A stretch of DNA of 64,000 bases from Xenorhabdus miraniensis (GTDB taxonomy: Bacteria; Pseudomonadota; Gammaproteobacteria; Enterobacterales; Enterobacteriaceae). A program made the position numbers and the translations under genes. Of the stretch, positions 40,744-50,987 are shown one piece after another. The stretch lies in NCBI RefSeq assembly GCF_002632615.1, contig NZ_NITZ01000001.1, positions 248,001-312,000 of the forward strand. The letters run 5' to 3'. Under the pieces are notes generated by a model. The model saw only the letters and a program-made list of their open reading frames with translations. It made no database searches and had not been told where the DNA came from. The first letter of the stretch is position 1, and every line of letters begins with the position of its first letter.

Positions 40744-41091
40744 TCAAGTAGCGGTAATTTTTTCCAAAAAACTTCTTATGCCATCTCGTAATATCACTTC
40801 GGTAATTACCTCCTTTTCTTCCTCGGTGAGTAAATTAAATGCACTTACCCAAATGGATAAAGGATCTTGCTTCTGAACCTGATATTCCGCTGATGTTTCA
40901 TGAAGTTCCAAAGCCTCCAAGGTTGATTCAGGGAAACAAGAATAATGGTATTCAATCGCCCTTCCTTGAACACCTGTTCGTTTTTGCCTCAACCATTCTT
41001 CACGTTTTGCTCTGGCATTAACTCCTTGTGGTGATCTAGGTAACTCGCCTACACCGGTCAGCTCCATTGCCGTATACCACTCTTTTTTCAT
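40744..41091 (-). CDS. Mu-type HTH DNA-binding protein, proximal copy
   Basis: A 115-residue paralogue of the downstream gene, with the same layout: a Mu-type winged-helix N-terminus (EWYTAMELTGVGELPRSPQGVNARAKREEWLRQKRTGVQGRAIEY) and a C-terminal block (QDPLSIWVSAFNLLTEEEKEVITEVILRDGIRSFLEKI). It is the first gene read leftwards from the regulatory gap facing the Ner-like gene sfsB. In phage Mu the repressor c is likewise read leftwards and ner rightwards from a shared operator region, so the locus has the form of a Mu lysogeny switch without the phage. Confidence 0.85.
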   Translation of the reverse strand: MKKEWYTAMELTGVGELPRSPQGVNARAKREEWLRQKRTGVQGRAIEYHYSCFPESTLEALELHETSAEYQVQKQDPLSIWVSAFNLLTEEEKEVITEVILRDGIRSFLEKITAT

Positions 41092-41129
41092 AATGTTTCT
41101 CTATTTTTGTAACCAAGTTCAAAAAAGAA

Positions 41130-41212
41130 GTTATTAAGAAAAAATTAGAAATATTTTTAGAAAAAATAATGGTATTTTATTTTCTTAATAACAGATTCGT
41201 GTTCGTTATTAA
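41130..41212. promoter_or_regulatory. Inverted repeats between Mu-type HTH gene and sfsB
   Basis: The 187-bp gap contains a perfect 13-bp inverted repeat, GTTATTAAGAAAA (41130-41142) and TTTTCTTAATAAC (41180-41192), whose arms are centred 50 bp apart, about five helical turns. A third half-site GTTATTAA (41205-41212) forms another inverted pair with 41185-41192. The placement between divergent regulator genes suggests shared operators. Confidence 0.65.
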
Positions 41213-41278
41213 TTTCACACTAACGCTTTAGTTATACCACTAATGTGGCTTCAAATTTAATAGGAAAGGATTAAAAAA

Positions 41279-41545
41279 ATGATTTCTATGAAATCTGATT
41301 GGCATCCTGCTGATATTATTGCTGCTTTACGTAAACGTGGAACGACGCTAGCAGCTGTTTCTCGTGAAGCAGGTCTGAGCTCATCAACTTTGGCGAATAC
41401 ACTTTCTCGCCCATGGCCCAAGGGAGAATGGATAATAGCGAATTATTTAGAATTACATCCGTCTGAAATATGGCCAAGCCGCTATTTCGATCCACATACG
41501 GGAGAACTATTAGAAAGAAAAGTCAGAGATAAAAAGAATAATTAG
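41279..41545 (+). CDS. sfsB: Ner-like regulator SfsB (Nlp)
   Basis: An 88-residue relative of E. coli SfsB/Nlp and of phage Mu Ner: DWHPADIIAALRKRGTTLAAVSREAGLSSSTLANTLSRPWPKGEWIIANYLELHPSEIWPSRYFD. This is a helix-turn-helix fold with the recognition segment around LSSSTLANTL. In E. coli sfsB follows ispB directly and affects maltose gene expression. Here it is separated from ispB by two Mu-type HTH genes in the opposite direction. AAAGGA precedes ATG 41279 at a good distance. A terminator follows. Confidence 0.93.
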   Translation: MISMKSDWHPADIIAALRKRGTTLAAVSREAGLSSSTLANTLSRPWPKGEWIIANYLELHPSEIWPSRYFDPHTGELLERKVRDKKNN

Positions 41546-41569
41546 CTATCAATTTAATTATCCAAAGAA

Positions 41570-41600
41570 AAACCGCTAGTTATTTTCGAACTAGCGGTTT
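41570..41600. terminator. Bidirectional terminator between sfsB and mdh
   Basis: AAACCGCTAGTT (41570-41581) / AACTAGCGGTTT (41589-41600), a perfect 12-bp stem. The minus strand continues TTCTTTGG, the plus strand TAG, so it mainly serves mdh. Confidence 0.75.
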
Positions 41601-41657
41601 TAGTTATCTAATATATTTAACTTAATTCGTATATTAATAAATTACGAATTAAATAAA

Positions 41658-42596
41658 TCAACTATTAATAAATTGTTCGCCTAACTCAATATCTTTATTC
41701 AAAACATCCAGCATGTTATCTAATGACTTCTGTTCGAAAGCACTCAACTTGCCAATATCTAAATGTTCTTCGATACCATTTTTACCCAAGCGAACAGGCT
41801 GAGCAAAGAAACGAGCATATTGACCGTCACCTTCGACATAGCTGTATTCGATAACATTGCTTTCGCCTTGCAGACCACGGATCAGAGAAAGCCCTAAACG
41901 TGCCGCAGCCTGTCCCATAGACAGAGTTGCCGATCCGCCACCTGCTTTCGCCTCAACCACTTCAGTGCCTGCGTTCTGGATACGTTTGGTCAATGCTTCA
42001 ATTTCTTCATCAGTGAAGCTAACACCTGAAATCTGAGACAGCAGTGGCAGAATAGTTACGCCTGAGTGCCCACCAATAACCGGAACTTCCAGTTCTTCTG
42101 CTTTTTTACCTTTCAGTTCAGCAACAAAAGTATTGGAGCGGATAACATCCAGTGTTGTCACACCGAACAGGCGATTTTTATCGTAAACACCTTCTTTTTT
42201 CAGAACCTCAGCCGCGATCGCCACAGTGGTATTAACCGGGTTAGTGATAATTCCGATTAATGCTTTTGGCGCAGTTTTAGCAATCTGTTGAACCAGATTA
42301 CGAATGATCCCAGCATTGATATTAAACAGATCGGAACGATCCATACCAGGCTTGCGTGCCACACCCGCAGAAATCAATACCACATCTGCGCCTACCAAAG
42401 CAGGGGTTGCATCTTCGCCAGCAAAACCAGTGACTTTGACTTCCGTTGGGATATGGCTCAGATCGGCTGCCACACCTGGAGTCACCGGAGCAATGTCATA
42501 CAAGGAAAGTTCTGAACCTGAAGGAAGCTGGGTCTTGAGTAGAAGGGCAAGTGCCTGACCAATACCACCGGCTGCACCGAGAACTGCAACTTTCAT
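41658..42596 (-). CDS. mdh: Malate dehydrogenase
   Basis: A 312-residue NAD-dependent malate dehydrogenase (E. coli 312) of the TCA cycle. The Rossmann motif is [10 protein letters not shown], the substrate/active-site segments are [18 protein letters not shown] and the catalytic histidine in [12 protein letters not shown]. It is divergent from argR as in E. coli, although degS/degQ and sfsB-side neighbours differ. Confidence 0.99.
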   Translation of the reverse strand: MKVAVLGAAGGIGQALALLLKTQLPSGSELSLYDIAPVTPGVAADLSHIPTEVKVTGFAGEDATPALVGADVVLISAGVARKPGMDRSDLFNINAGIIRNLVQQIAKTAPKALIGIITNPVNTTVAIAAEVLKKEGVYDKNRLFGVTTLDVIRSNTFVAELKGKKAEELEVPVIGGHSGVTILPLLSQISGVSFTDEEIEALTKRIQNAGTEVVEAKAGGGSATLSMGQAAARLGLSLIRGLQGESNVIEYSYVEGDGQYARFFAQPVRLGKNGIEEHLDIGKLSAFEQKSLDNMLDVLNKDIELGEQFINS

Positions 42597-43604
<1,008 letters not shown>

Positions 43605-43662
43605 CTGCTCCCGCCCTATTGAGGCTGTCGCAGTGGGCGAGGGTTTACGGCGGATTTTGCTA

Positions 43663-43693
43663 AAAGAGGATCGCACCTGCTGGACGATCCTCT
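43663..43693 (-). terminator. Terminator of mpl
   Basis: AAGAGGATCG (43663-43672) / CGATCCTCTT (43684-43693), a 10-bp stem with an 11-base loop; on the minus strand it is followed by TTAGC after the T-rich arm. It lies between the convergent argR and mpl. Confidence 0.6.
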
Positions 43694-43712
43694 TCGCCAA
43701 TGAACTGACCGA

Positions 43713-45083
43713 TTAGGCGAGATTTGCTTTCTTCGCTAATTCAGCCAGCAATTTCTCATGGATGCCACCGAATCCACCATTGCTCATAATCAGGATGTGA
43801 TCGCCCGGCTGCGCCGTTTCAACAATCATCCTAACCAAAACATCAATGTCAGCGCTCCAACGAGCGGGTTGAATACACTGTTCAGCAATTTCAATCACCT
43901 GCCACGGAATATTGACGGGTTGATAAAGAAAGACTTCATCGGCGCGTCCCATGGAAGGGGCGATATCATTTTTACTCATCCCCATTTTCATGGTATTCGA
44001 CCGGGGTTCCAATACGGCAAGGATCCGTGCCATTCCGCCCACTTTACTTCGCAGTGCTTCCAGTGTGGCTAAGATAGCCGTTGGATGATGCGCAAAATCA
44101 TCATAAACCGAGATCTGGTTGACTTCTCCACGCAGTTCAAGGCGACGACGGGCATTAATAAATTCACCCAGTGCCTGACAGGCATCCACAGGTTGAACTC
44201 CAACATGATGGGCGGCTGCAATCGCAATCAATCCGTTATACATATTGTGCTCGCCAACCAATGACCAGCTCACTTCACCAACCCATTCGCCATGATGGAA
44301 TACTTGGTAATGGCTGCTATCCTGACTGATTTTTTTCGCCTGCCAGTTTCCGGTTTCACCAAGCTGCTCTAACTCACTCCAATACCCCATTGAGAGTACC
44401 TGTTTCAGGTTAATGTCATTATCGGGAACAATGATCTTACCCGTGCCCGGAACCACTCTGACAAGATGATGGAATTGTTTTTGAATAGCGGCCAGATTTT
44501 CGAAAATATCAGCATGATCAAATTCAAGGTTGTTCATGATCAATGTGCGAGGGCTGTAATGCACAAATTTTGAACGTTTATCAAAAAAGGCGCTGTCATA
44601 TTCATCTGCTTCAATCACGAAAAATGGGCTTTCACCGATTTGTGCTGAAACATCAAAATTACCCGGTACGCCACCGATCAAAAATCCCGGTTTATAACCA
44701 CACGCTTCCAGAATCCATGCCAGCATACCCGCCGTTGTTGTTTTGCCATGGGTTCCAGCGACAGCCAATACCCAACGTTCCGGCAATACATAATCATGCA
44801 GCCATTGCGGGCCAGAGGTATAAGGAATGCCACGATCCAACACGGCTTCCACACAGGGGTTACCGCGTGTCATCGCATTACCAATGATCACTATATCTGG
44901 CACAGGATCGAGCTGCGCAGGATCGTATCCTTGAATCAGCTCAATACCCTGTTTTTCCAGCAAAGTGCTCATTGGTGGATATACATTTGCATCGGATCCA
45001 GTGACTTCATGGCCCAGTGAACGAGCAAGGATAGCCAACCCTCCCATGAAAGTACCGCAGATGCCAAGAATATGAATACGCAT
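43713..45083 (-). CDS. mpl: UDP-N-acetylmuramate:L-alanyl-gamma-D-glutamyl-meso-diaminopimelate ligase
   Basis: A Mur-ligase family enzyme (456 residues, E. coli 457) that reattaches recycled murein tripeptide to UDP-MurNAc. Features are the N-terminal Rossmann-like MRIHILGICGTFMGGLA, the ATP-binding GTHGKTT (110-116), EADEYDSAFFDKRSKF, NNLEFDHADIF and the C-terminal YDDFAHHPTAI. It is divergent from fbp as in E. coli. Confidence 0.98.
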   Translation of the reverse strand: MRIHILGICGTFMGGLAILARSLGHEVTGSDANVYPPMSTLLEKQGIELIQGYDPAQLDPVPDIVIIGNAMTRGNPCVEAVLDRGIPYTSGPQWLHDYVLPERWVLAVAGTHGKTTTAGMLAWILEACGYKPGFLIGGVPGNFDVSAQIGESPFFVIEADEYDSAFFDKRSKFVHYSPRTLIMNNLEFDHADIFENLAAIQKQFHHLVRVVPGTGKIIVPDNDINLKQVLSMGYWSELEQLGETGNWQAKKISQDSSHYQVFHHGEWVGEVSWSLVGEHNMYNGLIAIAAAHHVGVQPVDACQALGEFINARRRLELRGEVNQISVYDDFAHHPTAILATLEALRSKVGGMARILAVLEPRSNTMKMGMSKNDIAPSMGRADEVFLYQPVNIPWQVIEIAEQCIQPARWSADIDVLVRMIVETAQPGDHILIMSNGGFGGIHEKLLAELAKKANLA

Positions 45084-45255
45084 TTATTTCTACCCAATAT
45101 CATGAACTGTATCACTATTCTAACCATCTAAACTCAGATTAGAAATGCAATAGCCTATGAATCATTTGATTCTTTAGCTAAACTGCCCGCGCATGAGTGC
45201 GACACAAAAGTGAAGCACGCTTCCTAAAACCACAATCAAATTCAAGGCCTTTGTC

Positions 45256-46260
45256 ATGAAAACATTAGGCGAATTCATCGTCGAAAAACAGCAAGACTTT
45301 CCTCATGCTACAGGTGAACTGACAGCACTACTGTCTGCCATCAAGTTAGGTGCCAAAATCATTCACAGGGATATCAACAAAGCAGGGCTGGTGGATATTT
45401 TAGGTGCTAGTGGCGTATCCAACGTTCAGGGTGAAGTTCAGATGAAACTGGACCTGTACGCCAACGAAAAACTCAAGGCAGCCCTCAAAGCACGCGGCGA
45501 AGTTGCAGGTATTGCTTCCGAAGAAGAAGACGAGATCGTTATTTTTGATGGCGACCGCGCAGAAAACGCGAAGTATGTTGTTTTGATGGATCCACTGGAT
45601 GGTTCTTCGAATATTGATGTAAACGTTTCCGTCGGGACTATTTTCTCAATTTACCATCGAATTACTCCGATTGGGCAAACTGTCACTGAAGAGGATTTCC
45701 TGCAACCGGGAAATCGTCAAGTTGCAGCGGGTTATGTGGTTTATGGTTCATCCACAATGTTGGTTTACACTACAGGTTGTGGCGTTCACACTTTTACTTA
45801 CGATCCTTCTCTTGGCGTTTTCTGCCTAACCCACGAAAAAGTCCAATTTCCAGAGAAAGGCAATATGTATTCCATCAATGAAGGAAACTACATCAAATTC
45901 CCGATGGGAGTGAAAAAGTACATTAAATATTGCCAGGAACAGGATGAAGCAACTCAACGCCCTTATACTACCCGTTATATCGGTTCTCTGGTCGCGGATT
46001 TCCATCGCAACCTGTTGAAAGGCGGAATCTATATTTATCCAAGTACGGCAAGCCATCCAACAGGAAAACTACGTCTACTGTACGAATGCAATCCGATCGC
46101 GTTTTTGGCAGAACAGGCAGGTGGCAAAGCGAGTGATGGCGCGAACCGCATTCTGGATATCGAGCCAAATAAGCTGCACCAACGTGTCCCTTTCTTTGTC
46201 GGTACAAAGTCAATGGTAGAGAAAGCTGAAAGTTTCATGGCTGAGTTTCCTGATGAATAA
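45256..46260 (+). CDS. fbp: Fructose-1,6-bisphosphatase class I
   Basis: A 334-residue class I FBPase (E. coli 332), the key gluconeogenic phosphatase. The metal and substrate motifs [27 protein letters not shown], the AAGYVVYG segment and [23 protein letters not shown] are present. It lies divergent from mpl. The next gene, which in E. coli would be on the ppa side, is a large adhesin. Confidence 0.98.
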   Translation: MKTLGEFIVEKQQDFPHATGELTALLSAIKLGAKIIHRDINKAGLVDILGASGVSNVQGEVQMKLDLYANEKLKAALKARGEVAGIASEEEDEIVIFDGDRAENAKYVVLMDPLDGSSNIDVNVSVGTIFSIYHRITPIGQTVTEEDFLQPGNRQVAAGYVVYGSSTMLVYTTGCGVHTFTYDPSLGVFCLTHEKVQFPEKGNMYSINEGNYIKFPMGVKKYIKYCQEQDEATQRPYTTRYIGSLVADFHRNLLKGGIYIYPSTASHPTGKLRLLYECNPIAFLAEQAGGKASDGANRILDIEPNKLHQRVPFFVGTKSMVEKAESFMAEFPDE

Positions 46261-46284
46261 GTAGTTTCATTCATTAATGAATTT

Positions 46285-46307
46285 AAGGGGTGGTTTTCCA
46301 CCTCTTT
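46285..46307 (+). terminator. Terminator after fbp
   Basis: AAGGGGTGG (46285-46293) / CCACCTCTT (46298-46306) with a TTTT loop and one G-U wobble, followed by TAAAT. A probable weak intrinsic terminator, 24 bp after the stop. Confidence 0.5.
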
Positions 46308-46643
46308 AAATATTCCAGTCCCTTCCAAGCTATAAACTCATTTACTAAACTCAGAGCCTGTTCTCAGCAAACGTTAATATTCCCTTCTCCTTAAGATAAA
46401 GAGTCATCACGGTTTTTATTGGAAAAAATCAATTCAATACAAAAAGTCATTATTTTTTGTTATCAATTGATAACAATTTCTCATTACGCAATATAACAAA
46501 AGATTTCCTAATGTAGGTAAAGACAGAGAATATTGTCTTTTTATTAAACAGATAGTTAATCCCAAAAAAATTCAACTTTTCCACATCAAAGACACAATAC
46601 TTAAGGTGCTGGCAACAGCCCATATTTTATAAGGAGCTCATAT
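46308..46643. other. AT-rich leader of the second adhesin gene
   Basis: About 340 bp without a gene. It carries the perfect palindrome listed separately and an AAGGAG ribosome-binding site directly before the ATG at 46644. The low GC contrasts with fbp and suggests the adhesin was inserted together with its promoter. Confidence 0.5.
46457..46476. promoter_or_regulatory. Perfect 20-bp palindrome upstream of the second adhesin
   Basis: TTGTTATCAATTGATAACAA is a perfect 20-bp palindrome about 170 bp before the adhesin start. Its TTATC-N4-GATAA core resembles operators of dimeric winged-helix regulators of the MarR type. The identity of the binding protein is speculative; the symmetry is certain. 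Confidence 0.6.
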
Positions 46644-49600
46644 ATGGACTCGTATATTAATCATAAAATTATTCGACTTTCTGTTCTTATATATTCTCTT
46701 TCTTTACCTTTTATTCCGGCAAGTGCATTTTCGACAGATAAAGAACATCATGAGATTAAAACAGAAAGGAAATTCTCAGAGAAAATCCAAAAAGAAAATA
46801 GATTTAATAATGAGAATAAAGCCAATAATCATGACGAAAATGCCGATGTAGGGACTATCACCCAAAATATTCAACACATTGGTCAGTTGCTATCCTCTTC
46901 CCCGTCCGAACTCACAGAACAGGCTAAATCCTACGCGTTGGGGAAAATAAATAATTCGATATCAACTGAAACTCAAAAATGGTTGTCCCAATTTGGGACA
47001 GCCAAAATTAATTTTTCCCTTGATAGAAAGGGAAAACTGGATAACGGCTCCTTGGATCTGCTGCTACCGTTCTACGACAATAAAACGGACTGGCTGCTGT
47101 TCTCCCAATTAGGTTATCGCAATAAAGATAACCGCCATACGGTAAATTTAGGGTTTGGTGGACGCTATTTCACCCCGACTTATTGGATGTATGGATTAAA
47201 TTCCTTTTATGATCACGAAATCACGGGGAGCAATCAACGATTAGGTTTAGGTGCAGAGGCTTGGACAGATTACCTCAAACTCTCAGCGAATACTTACTGG
47301 CGCTTGAGTCAATGGCATCAGTCGCCGAAAGAGCAAGGCTACGAAGAGCGACCTGCCAACGGGTTTGATCTCAATAGTGAATTTTTCCTTCCCCCTTACC
47401 CTAACCTTGGTGGTAAGTTGAGCTACGAGCAATACTTCGGTGATAACGTCGCCCTGTTCAATCGGGATACCAAACAGAAAAATCCCAGCCTCACCCGGTT
47501 TGGTCTGAATTACACACCCATTCCGCTGATTACTATGGGAGTCGATTATAAGCTGGGCACTAAAGGAAACAGCGAAACGCTTTTCCTGGCGAATCTGAAT
47601 TATCGCTTTGGAATTCCCTTTGCTATGCAGATTTCACCTCATAACGTTGCTTCCCTGCGCACATTGGCAGGCGCCCGTTATGATTTGGTGCAAAGAAATA
47701 ACAACATCGTTCTGGACTACAGGAAAATATCAGAATTATCCATTAACTTACCCAGTGACTTAAGCGGATACAGTACCCAGCCGGTTCGGATAAGTGCGAA
47801 AATCGCTGCCAACAAACCCTTAAAACCGACTGTCTGGACAGCTAACAAAGAATTCGGGGAAAATGGGGGCGTTATCGCATATTCTGATAGTAATTACGCT
47901 GACGTAACCCTGCCGAAATATAATATTCAAGGAGGGAACAGCTATACCCTATCCGCCACCGTCGAAACAGAAGACGGTAGCAGTGTCAAAAAAGCCCAAA
48001 CAAACCTGACCGTTGAACCATTTGTCATTAAAGACCAAAGCATCAAACCCATTGGAAACGGCCCTGCGATTGCCGATGGGAAACCCGCCTACAATCTGGC
48101 TGCAACGATCACTTACGGCAATACAAATAATGCACCTCTCAAGGACGTGACCATTCCAAATGTAAAATGGACCCTCGATCCCCCTACTGCGAATGCAAAA
48201 CTGGAATGGGATACATCAGGTGCACTCAATCAACAAGGTCAACTCATCGCCACTCTGGCAAGTACCGCAACCCTCGACAAAAATACCAAGGTTTATCTGG
48301 AAATAGCGGGTATGCCAAAAGTGGAGATAAAAGGTGACAAACCCATCGCTTTTATCGATGTTGCCTCCAAATTCAGTATCTCAGATCCGAAGGTTGAACC
48401 TGAAGGCCCGCTTTCAATTTTTGATGAAAATAATATTTATACCTTTAAAGCCACTATCTTGGATGAGAACAATAATCCCCTGAAAAATCAAAAGATAGAA
48501 GCTACGTGGAATTCAGGAATAACAGGTCACAATAGTGGTAAAGTTGTTTTCACGCCCAGCACGACCACAAATGATCAAAACCAACTGATTGCAACGCTTA
48601 AAAGTACCGAAGAGCTGAAAGATGTCATTGTGAAGCTCAGCATTAATGGCGGCAAAGAATATTCATTTAAACCCGTTAGCTTTGTCGATGATTCCAAGAG
48701 TATTGGTATCAAAAGTATAAACCTGGAGGGCAACCCGCCTTACATAGCATTAGGGAATAATAAGCCACAGACTATTAATCTAGTCATACATAATGAGCGC
48801 GGAACCCCCTATTATCAGCAACCCATCCCGAACCTTAAATGGTTCACAGAGCCTGAAGGTCTGGAACAGCAAGGGTTGTCCATTCAGCCACAGGAAACTT
48901 CTGGGCAATATGTCACAGATCCGCAAGGTCAAATCGCAGTGCGCATCACCAGTACTCAAGCGATGAAAGGTGTGAGGATTGGGTTCTCAGTCAATGGTGG
49001 AAAAACGAGAAACTACTCTGAATCGTTCGATTTCGTGGCACCCACCTCGCAAGACTTAGGCGCGACATTAACAGGAGATATCACAACCAAATATTACGAT
49101 TCATTGCCAGGTATTACTGACAGAAACGGATATGTTCTTAAGGTAAAAGTCATTGATAAGGACAAAAAAGAACCCATTAAAAATCAAAGCATTGAAGACA
49201 TGACCTGGGCTACAAAATGGCAAGGATCAGAAAACCATCTGCCAGAAGATTTTGTGGTCATTAACGTACCCGGCCAAGCTGCCTGGACTACAGACTCCAA
49301 CGGTTATGTGACGGCTTATTTAACAAAAGCAGAGAAAAAAGGAGAGCCTGAAATGTACAGTCCATATGGTATTAAAGATATCATGGGCACTGTTAAATTA
49401 AGTTCTGGCGAAACGCTCGTGTCTGCTCCTGTCAATTTCGATCCTCAATCCCAGGAAGCAAAGTTACGAATATACACATTCGAATCATCAGCACATAAAC
49501 CGACAGATTCGTACAAGGATGTTAGCGAGCAAGAAAAACCGTTTACCTGGACTAACATGTTGTATTTTTACCTAGTAAGAAATGATGGTAAGTTACTCAA

Positions 49601-50159
49601 TATCGATGAATTTCCAGGGGGTAAATTTGACATTAAAACATCCACATCAGATACCGGGATTGAATTTGATGATGATAATGGCATGATATACACCCCTACA
49701 TTACTTTCCATGCACACTTTCAACCCCGGGCCGGTAACAGTGACTGTTCGTTTAACAGAATCCAATACGGGCAAGCTGTCAGAGCATTATTATAATTTCA
49801 ATCCCCACCGGTATTTCTTCTTCCCTGAATTGACAGTGTCTGCGGATGCTCCTCATAACGAACTCAATAAATCTTGTGAAAGCCTTGACCGATTTCGTAA
49901 GTCAACAACAGTAACAATGGATGATATTGGAATTGGAGATGTAGGTGGAGGCAATTCATACTCTCGTGAATTCCCTGTAGAAAAGTTTCCAAAATTTGGG
50001 CTCTTCTATACAAATAACACTACGCCTTACATAAGGATCAAAGAATCAGACGCTGATAACGCACCTTACTTAGTATACAACTATAAGATCGGGAAAATAG
50101 AAGAAAAAGGCGCACTCAAAGAGGATGCCAAATTAAATCTGGTGTGTAAATTAAAGTAA
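46644..50159 (+). CDS. Inverse autotransporter adhesin (intimin/invasin family), second copy
   Basis: A 1171-residue surface protein. A signal peptide (to about PASA, residue 28) is followed by an Asn/Lys-rich linker. The inverse-autotransporter barrel spans about 75-385 (LLLPFYD, SQLGYRNKDNRHTVNLGFGGRYF, DYLKLSANTYWRLSQW, YEERPANGFDL, GGKLSYEQYFG, NYTPIPL). Several Ig-like domains of about 120 residues follow, each ending in a phrase like QLIATL.S...L. The last ~330 residues do not resemble a domain I recognise. The only two cysteines, C1078 and C1168, lie in this tip and probably form a disulfide. Unlike the adhesin at 10241 it has no LysM domain. It is inserted between fbp and ppa. Confidence 0.9.
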   Translation: MDSYINHKIIRLSVLIYSLSLPFIPASAFSTDKEHHEIKTERKFSEKIQKENRFNNENKANNHDENADVGTITQNIQHIGQLLSSSPSELTEQAKSYALGKINNSISTETQKWLSQFGTAKINFSLDRKGKLDNGSLDLLLPFYDNKTDWLLFSQLGYRNKDNRHTVNLGFGGRYFTPTYWMYGLNSFYDHEITGSNQRLGLGAEAWTDYLKLSANTYWRLSQWHQSPKEQGYEERPANGFDLNSEFFLPPYPNLGGKLSYEQYFGDNVALFNRDTKQKNPSLTRFGLNYTPIPLITMGVDYKLGTKGNSETLFLANLNYRFGIPFAMQISPHNVASLRTLAGARYDLVQRNNNIVLDYRKISELSINLPSDLSGYSTQPVRISAKIAANKPLKPTVWTANKEFGENGGVIAYSDSNYADVTLPKYNIQGGNSYTLSATVETEDGSSVKKAQTNLTVEPFVIKDQSIKPIGNGPAIADGKPAYNLAATITYGNTNNAPLKDVTIPNVKWTLDPPTANAKLEWDTSGALNQQGQLIATLASTATLDKNTKVYLEIAGMPKVEIKGDKPIAFIDVASKFSISDPKVEPEGPLSIFDENNIYTFKATILDENNNPLKNQKIEATWNSGITGHNSGKVVFTPSTTTNDQNQLIATLKSTEELKDVIVKLSINGGKEYSFKPVSFVDDSKSIGIKSINLEGNPPYIALGNNKPQTINLVIHNERGTPYYQQPIPNLKWFTEPEGLEQQGLSIQPQETSGQYVTDPQGQIAVRITSTQAMKGVRIGFSVNGGKTRNYSESFDFVAPTSQDLGATLTGDITTKYYDSLPGITDRNGYVLKVKVIDKDKKEPIKNQSIEDMTWATKWQGSENHLPEDFVVINVPGQAAWTTDSNGYVTAYLTKAEKKGEPEMYSPYGIKDIMGTVKLSSGETLVSAPVNFDPQSQEAKLRIYTFESSAHKPTDSYKDVSEQEKPFTWTNMLYFYLVRNDGKLLNIDEFPGGKFDIKTSTSDTGIEFDDDNGMIYTPTLLSMHTFNPGPVTVTVRLTESNTGKLSEHYYNFNPHRYFFFPELTVSADAPHNELNKSCESLDRFRKSTTVTMDDIGIGDVGGGNSYSREFPVEKFPKFGLFYTNNTTPYIRIKESDADNAPYLVYNYKIGKIEEKGALKEDAKLNLVCKLK

Positions 50160-50186
50160 GTTGCTTCACTCGTCATTAATATCACG

Positions 50187-50214
50187 CACAGCCTCAATAA
50201 TCATTGGGGCTGTG
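50187..50214 (+). terminator. Hairpin after the second adhesin gene
   Basis: CACAGCCTCAAT (50187-50198) / ATTGGGGCTGTG (50203-50214), 12 bp with one wobble and an AATC loop, 27 bp after the stop. The T-tract is poor. Confidence 0.55.
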
Positions 50215-50339
50215 CTATAAAACTGCCTATAATCTTGCTTATCCGTCGCGATCTCAGCCGAAAAACCAGAGGACTTTAAACCTGTTTTGTCTATAATACC
50301 CCACACTCCATTTTGGTTTTAAATTGAAGGAAACCTTTT

Positions 50340-50870
50340 ATGAGCCTGAACAACGTACCGGCGGGTAAAGAACTACCAGAAGATATCTATGTTATCATTG
50401 AGATCCCAGCTAACGCAGATCCTATTAAATATGAAGTAGACAAAGAATCTGGCGCTCTGTTTGTAGACCGTTTCATGTCAACAGCTATGTTCTACCCATG
50501 CAACTACGGCTACATCAATAATACTCTGTCCCTTGACGGTGACCCTGTTGATGTACTGGTTCCAACACCATATCCATTGCAGCCGGGTTCTGTCATCCGC
50601 TGCCGCCCGGTCGGTGTTCTGAAAATGACCGACGAATCTGGTGAAGATGCAAAACTGGTTGCTGTTCCTCATACCAAATTGAGTAAAGAATACGATCACA
50701 TGAAAGATGTGAACGATCTGCCAGAACTGTTACGTGCGCAAATCACTCACTTCTTTGAACATTACAAAGATCTGGAAAAAGGCAAGTGGGTTAAAGTAGA
50801 TGGCTGGGACAATGTCGAAGCCGCTAAAGCTGAAATTATGTCTTCTTTCGAACGCGCTGCCAAAAAATAA
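50340..50870 (+). CDS. ppa: Inorganic pyrophosphatase
   Basis: A 176-residue family I pyrophosphatase, the E. coli length, hydrolysing PPi released by biosynthesis. The signature DGDPVDVLV carries the metal-binding aspartates; [16 protein letters not shown] and the CNYGYI segment are also conserved. GAAGGAAAC lies upstream as ribosome-binding site. It is convergent with ytfP. Confidence 0.99.
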   Translation: MSLNNVPAGKELPEDIYVIIEIPANADPIKYEVDKESGALFVDRFMSTAMFYPCNYGYINNTLSLDGDPVDVLVPTPYPLQPGSVIRCRPVGVLKMTDESGEDAKLVAVPHTKLSKEYDHMKDVNDLPELLRAQITHFFEHYKDLEKGKWVKVDGWDNVEAAKAEIMSSFERAAKK

Positions 50871-50900
50871 TCTTAACGGTTAACAGCGGGTTTTGATTGT

Positions 50901-50938
50901 AAAAAACCTCTGCCTCTTCATGAGCGCAGAGGTTTTTT
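50901..50938. terminator. Terminator after ppa
   Basis: AAAAAACCTCTGC (50901-50913) / GCAGAGGTTTTTT (50926-50938), a perfect 13-bp stem with flanking A and T runs, active in both directions for convergent ppa and ytfP. Confidence 0.85.
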
Positions 50939-50987
50939 TAACGCTCACTTTCATTAAAAAATGCTATAAACAGTGGATCGTTGTTCT

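Noticed and set aside
40288..41545. Complete Mu-like prophage
   Set aside because: Only regulator-type genes are present; ispB and mdh flank them directly and no transposase, portal, tail or lysis genes are visible.
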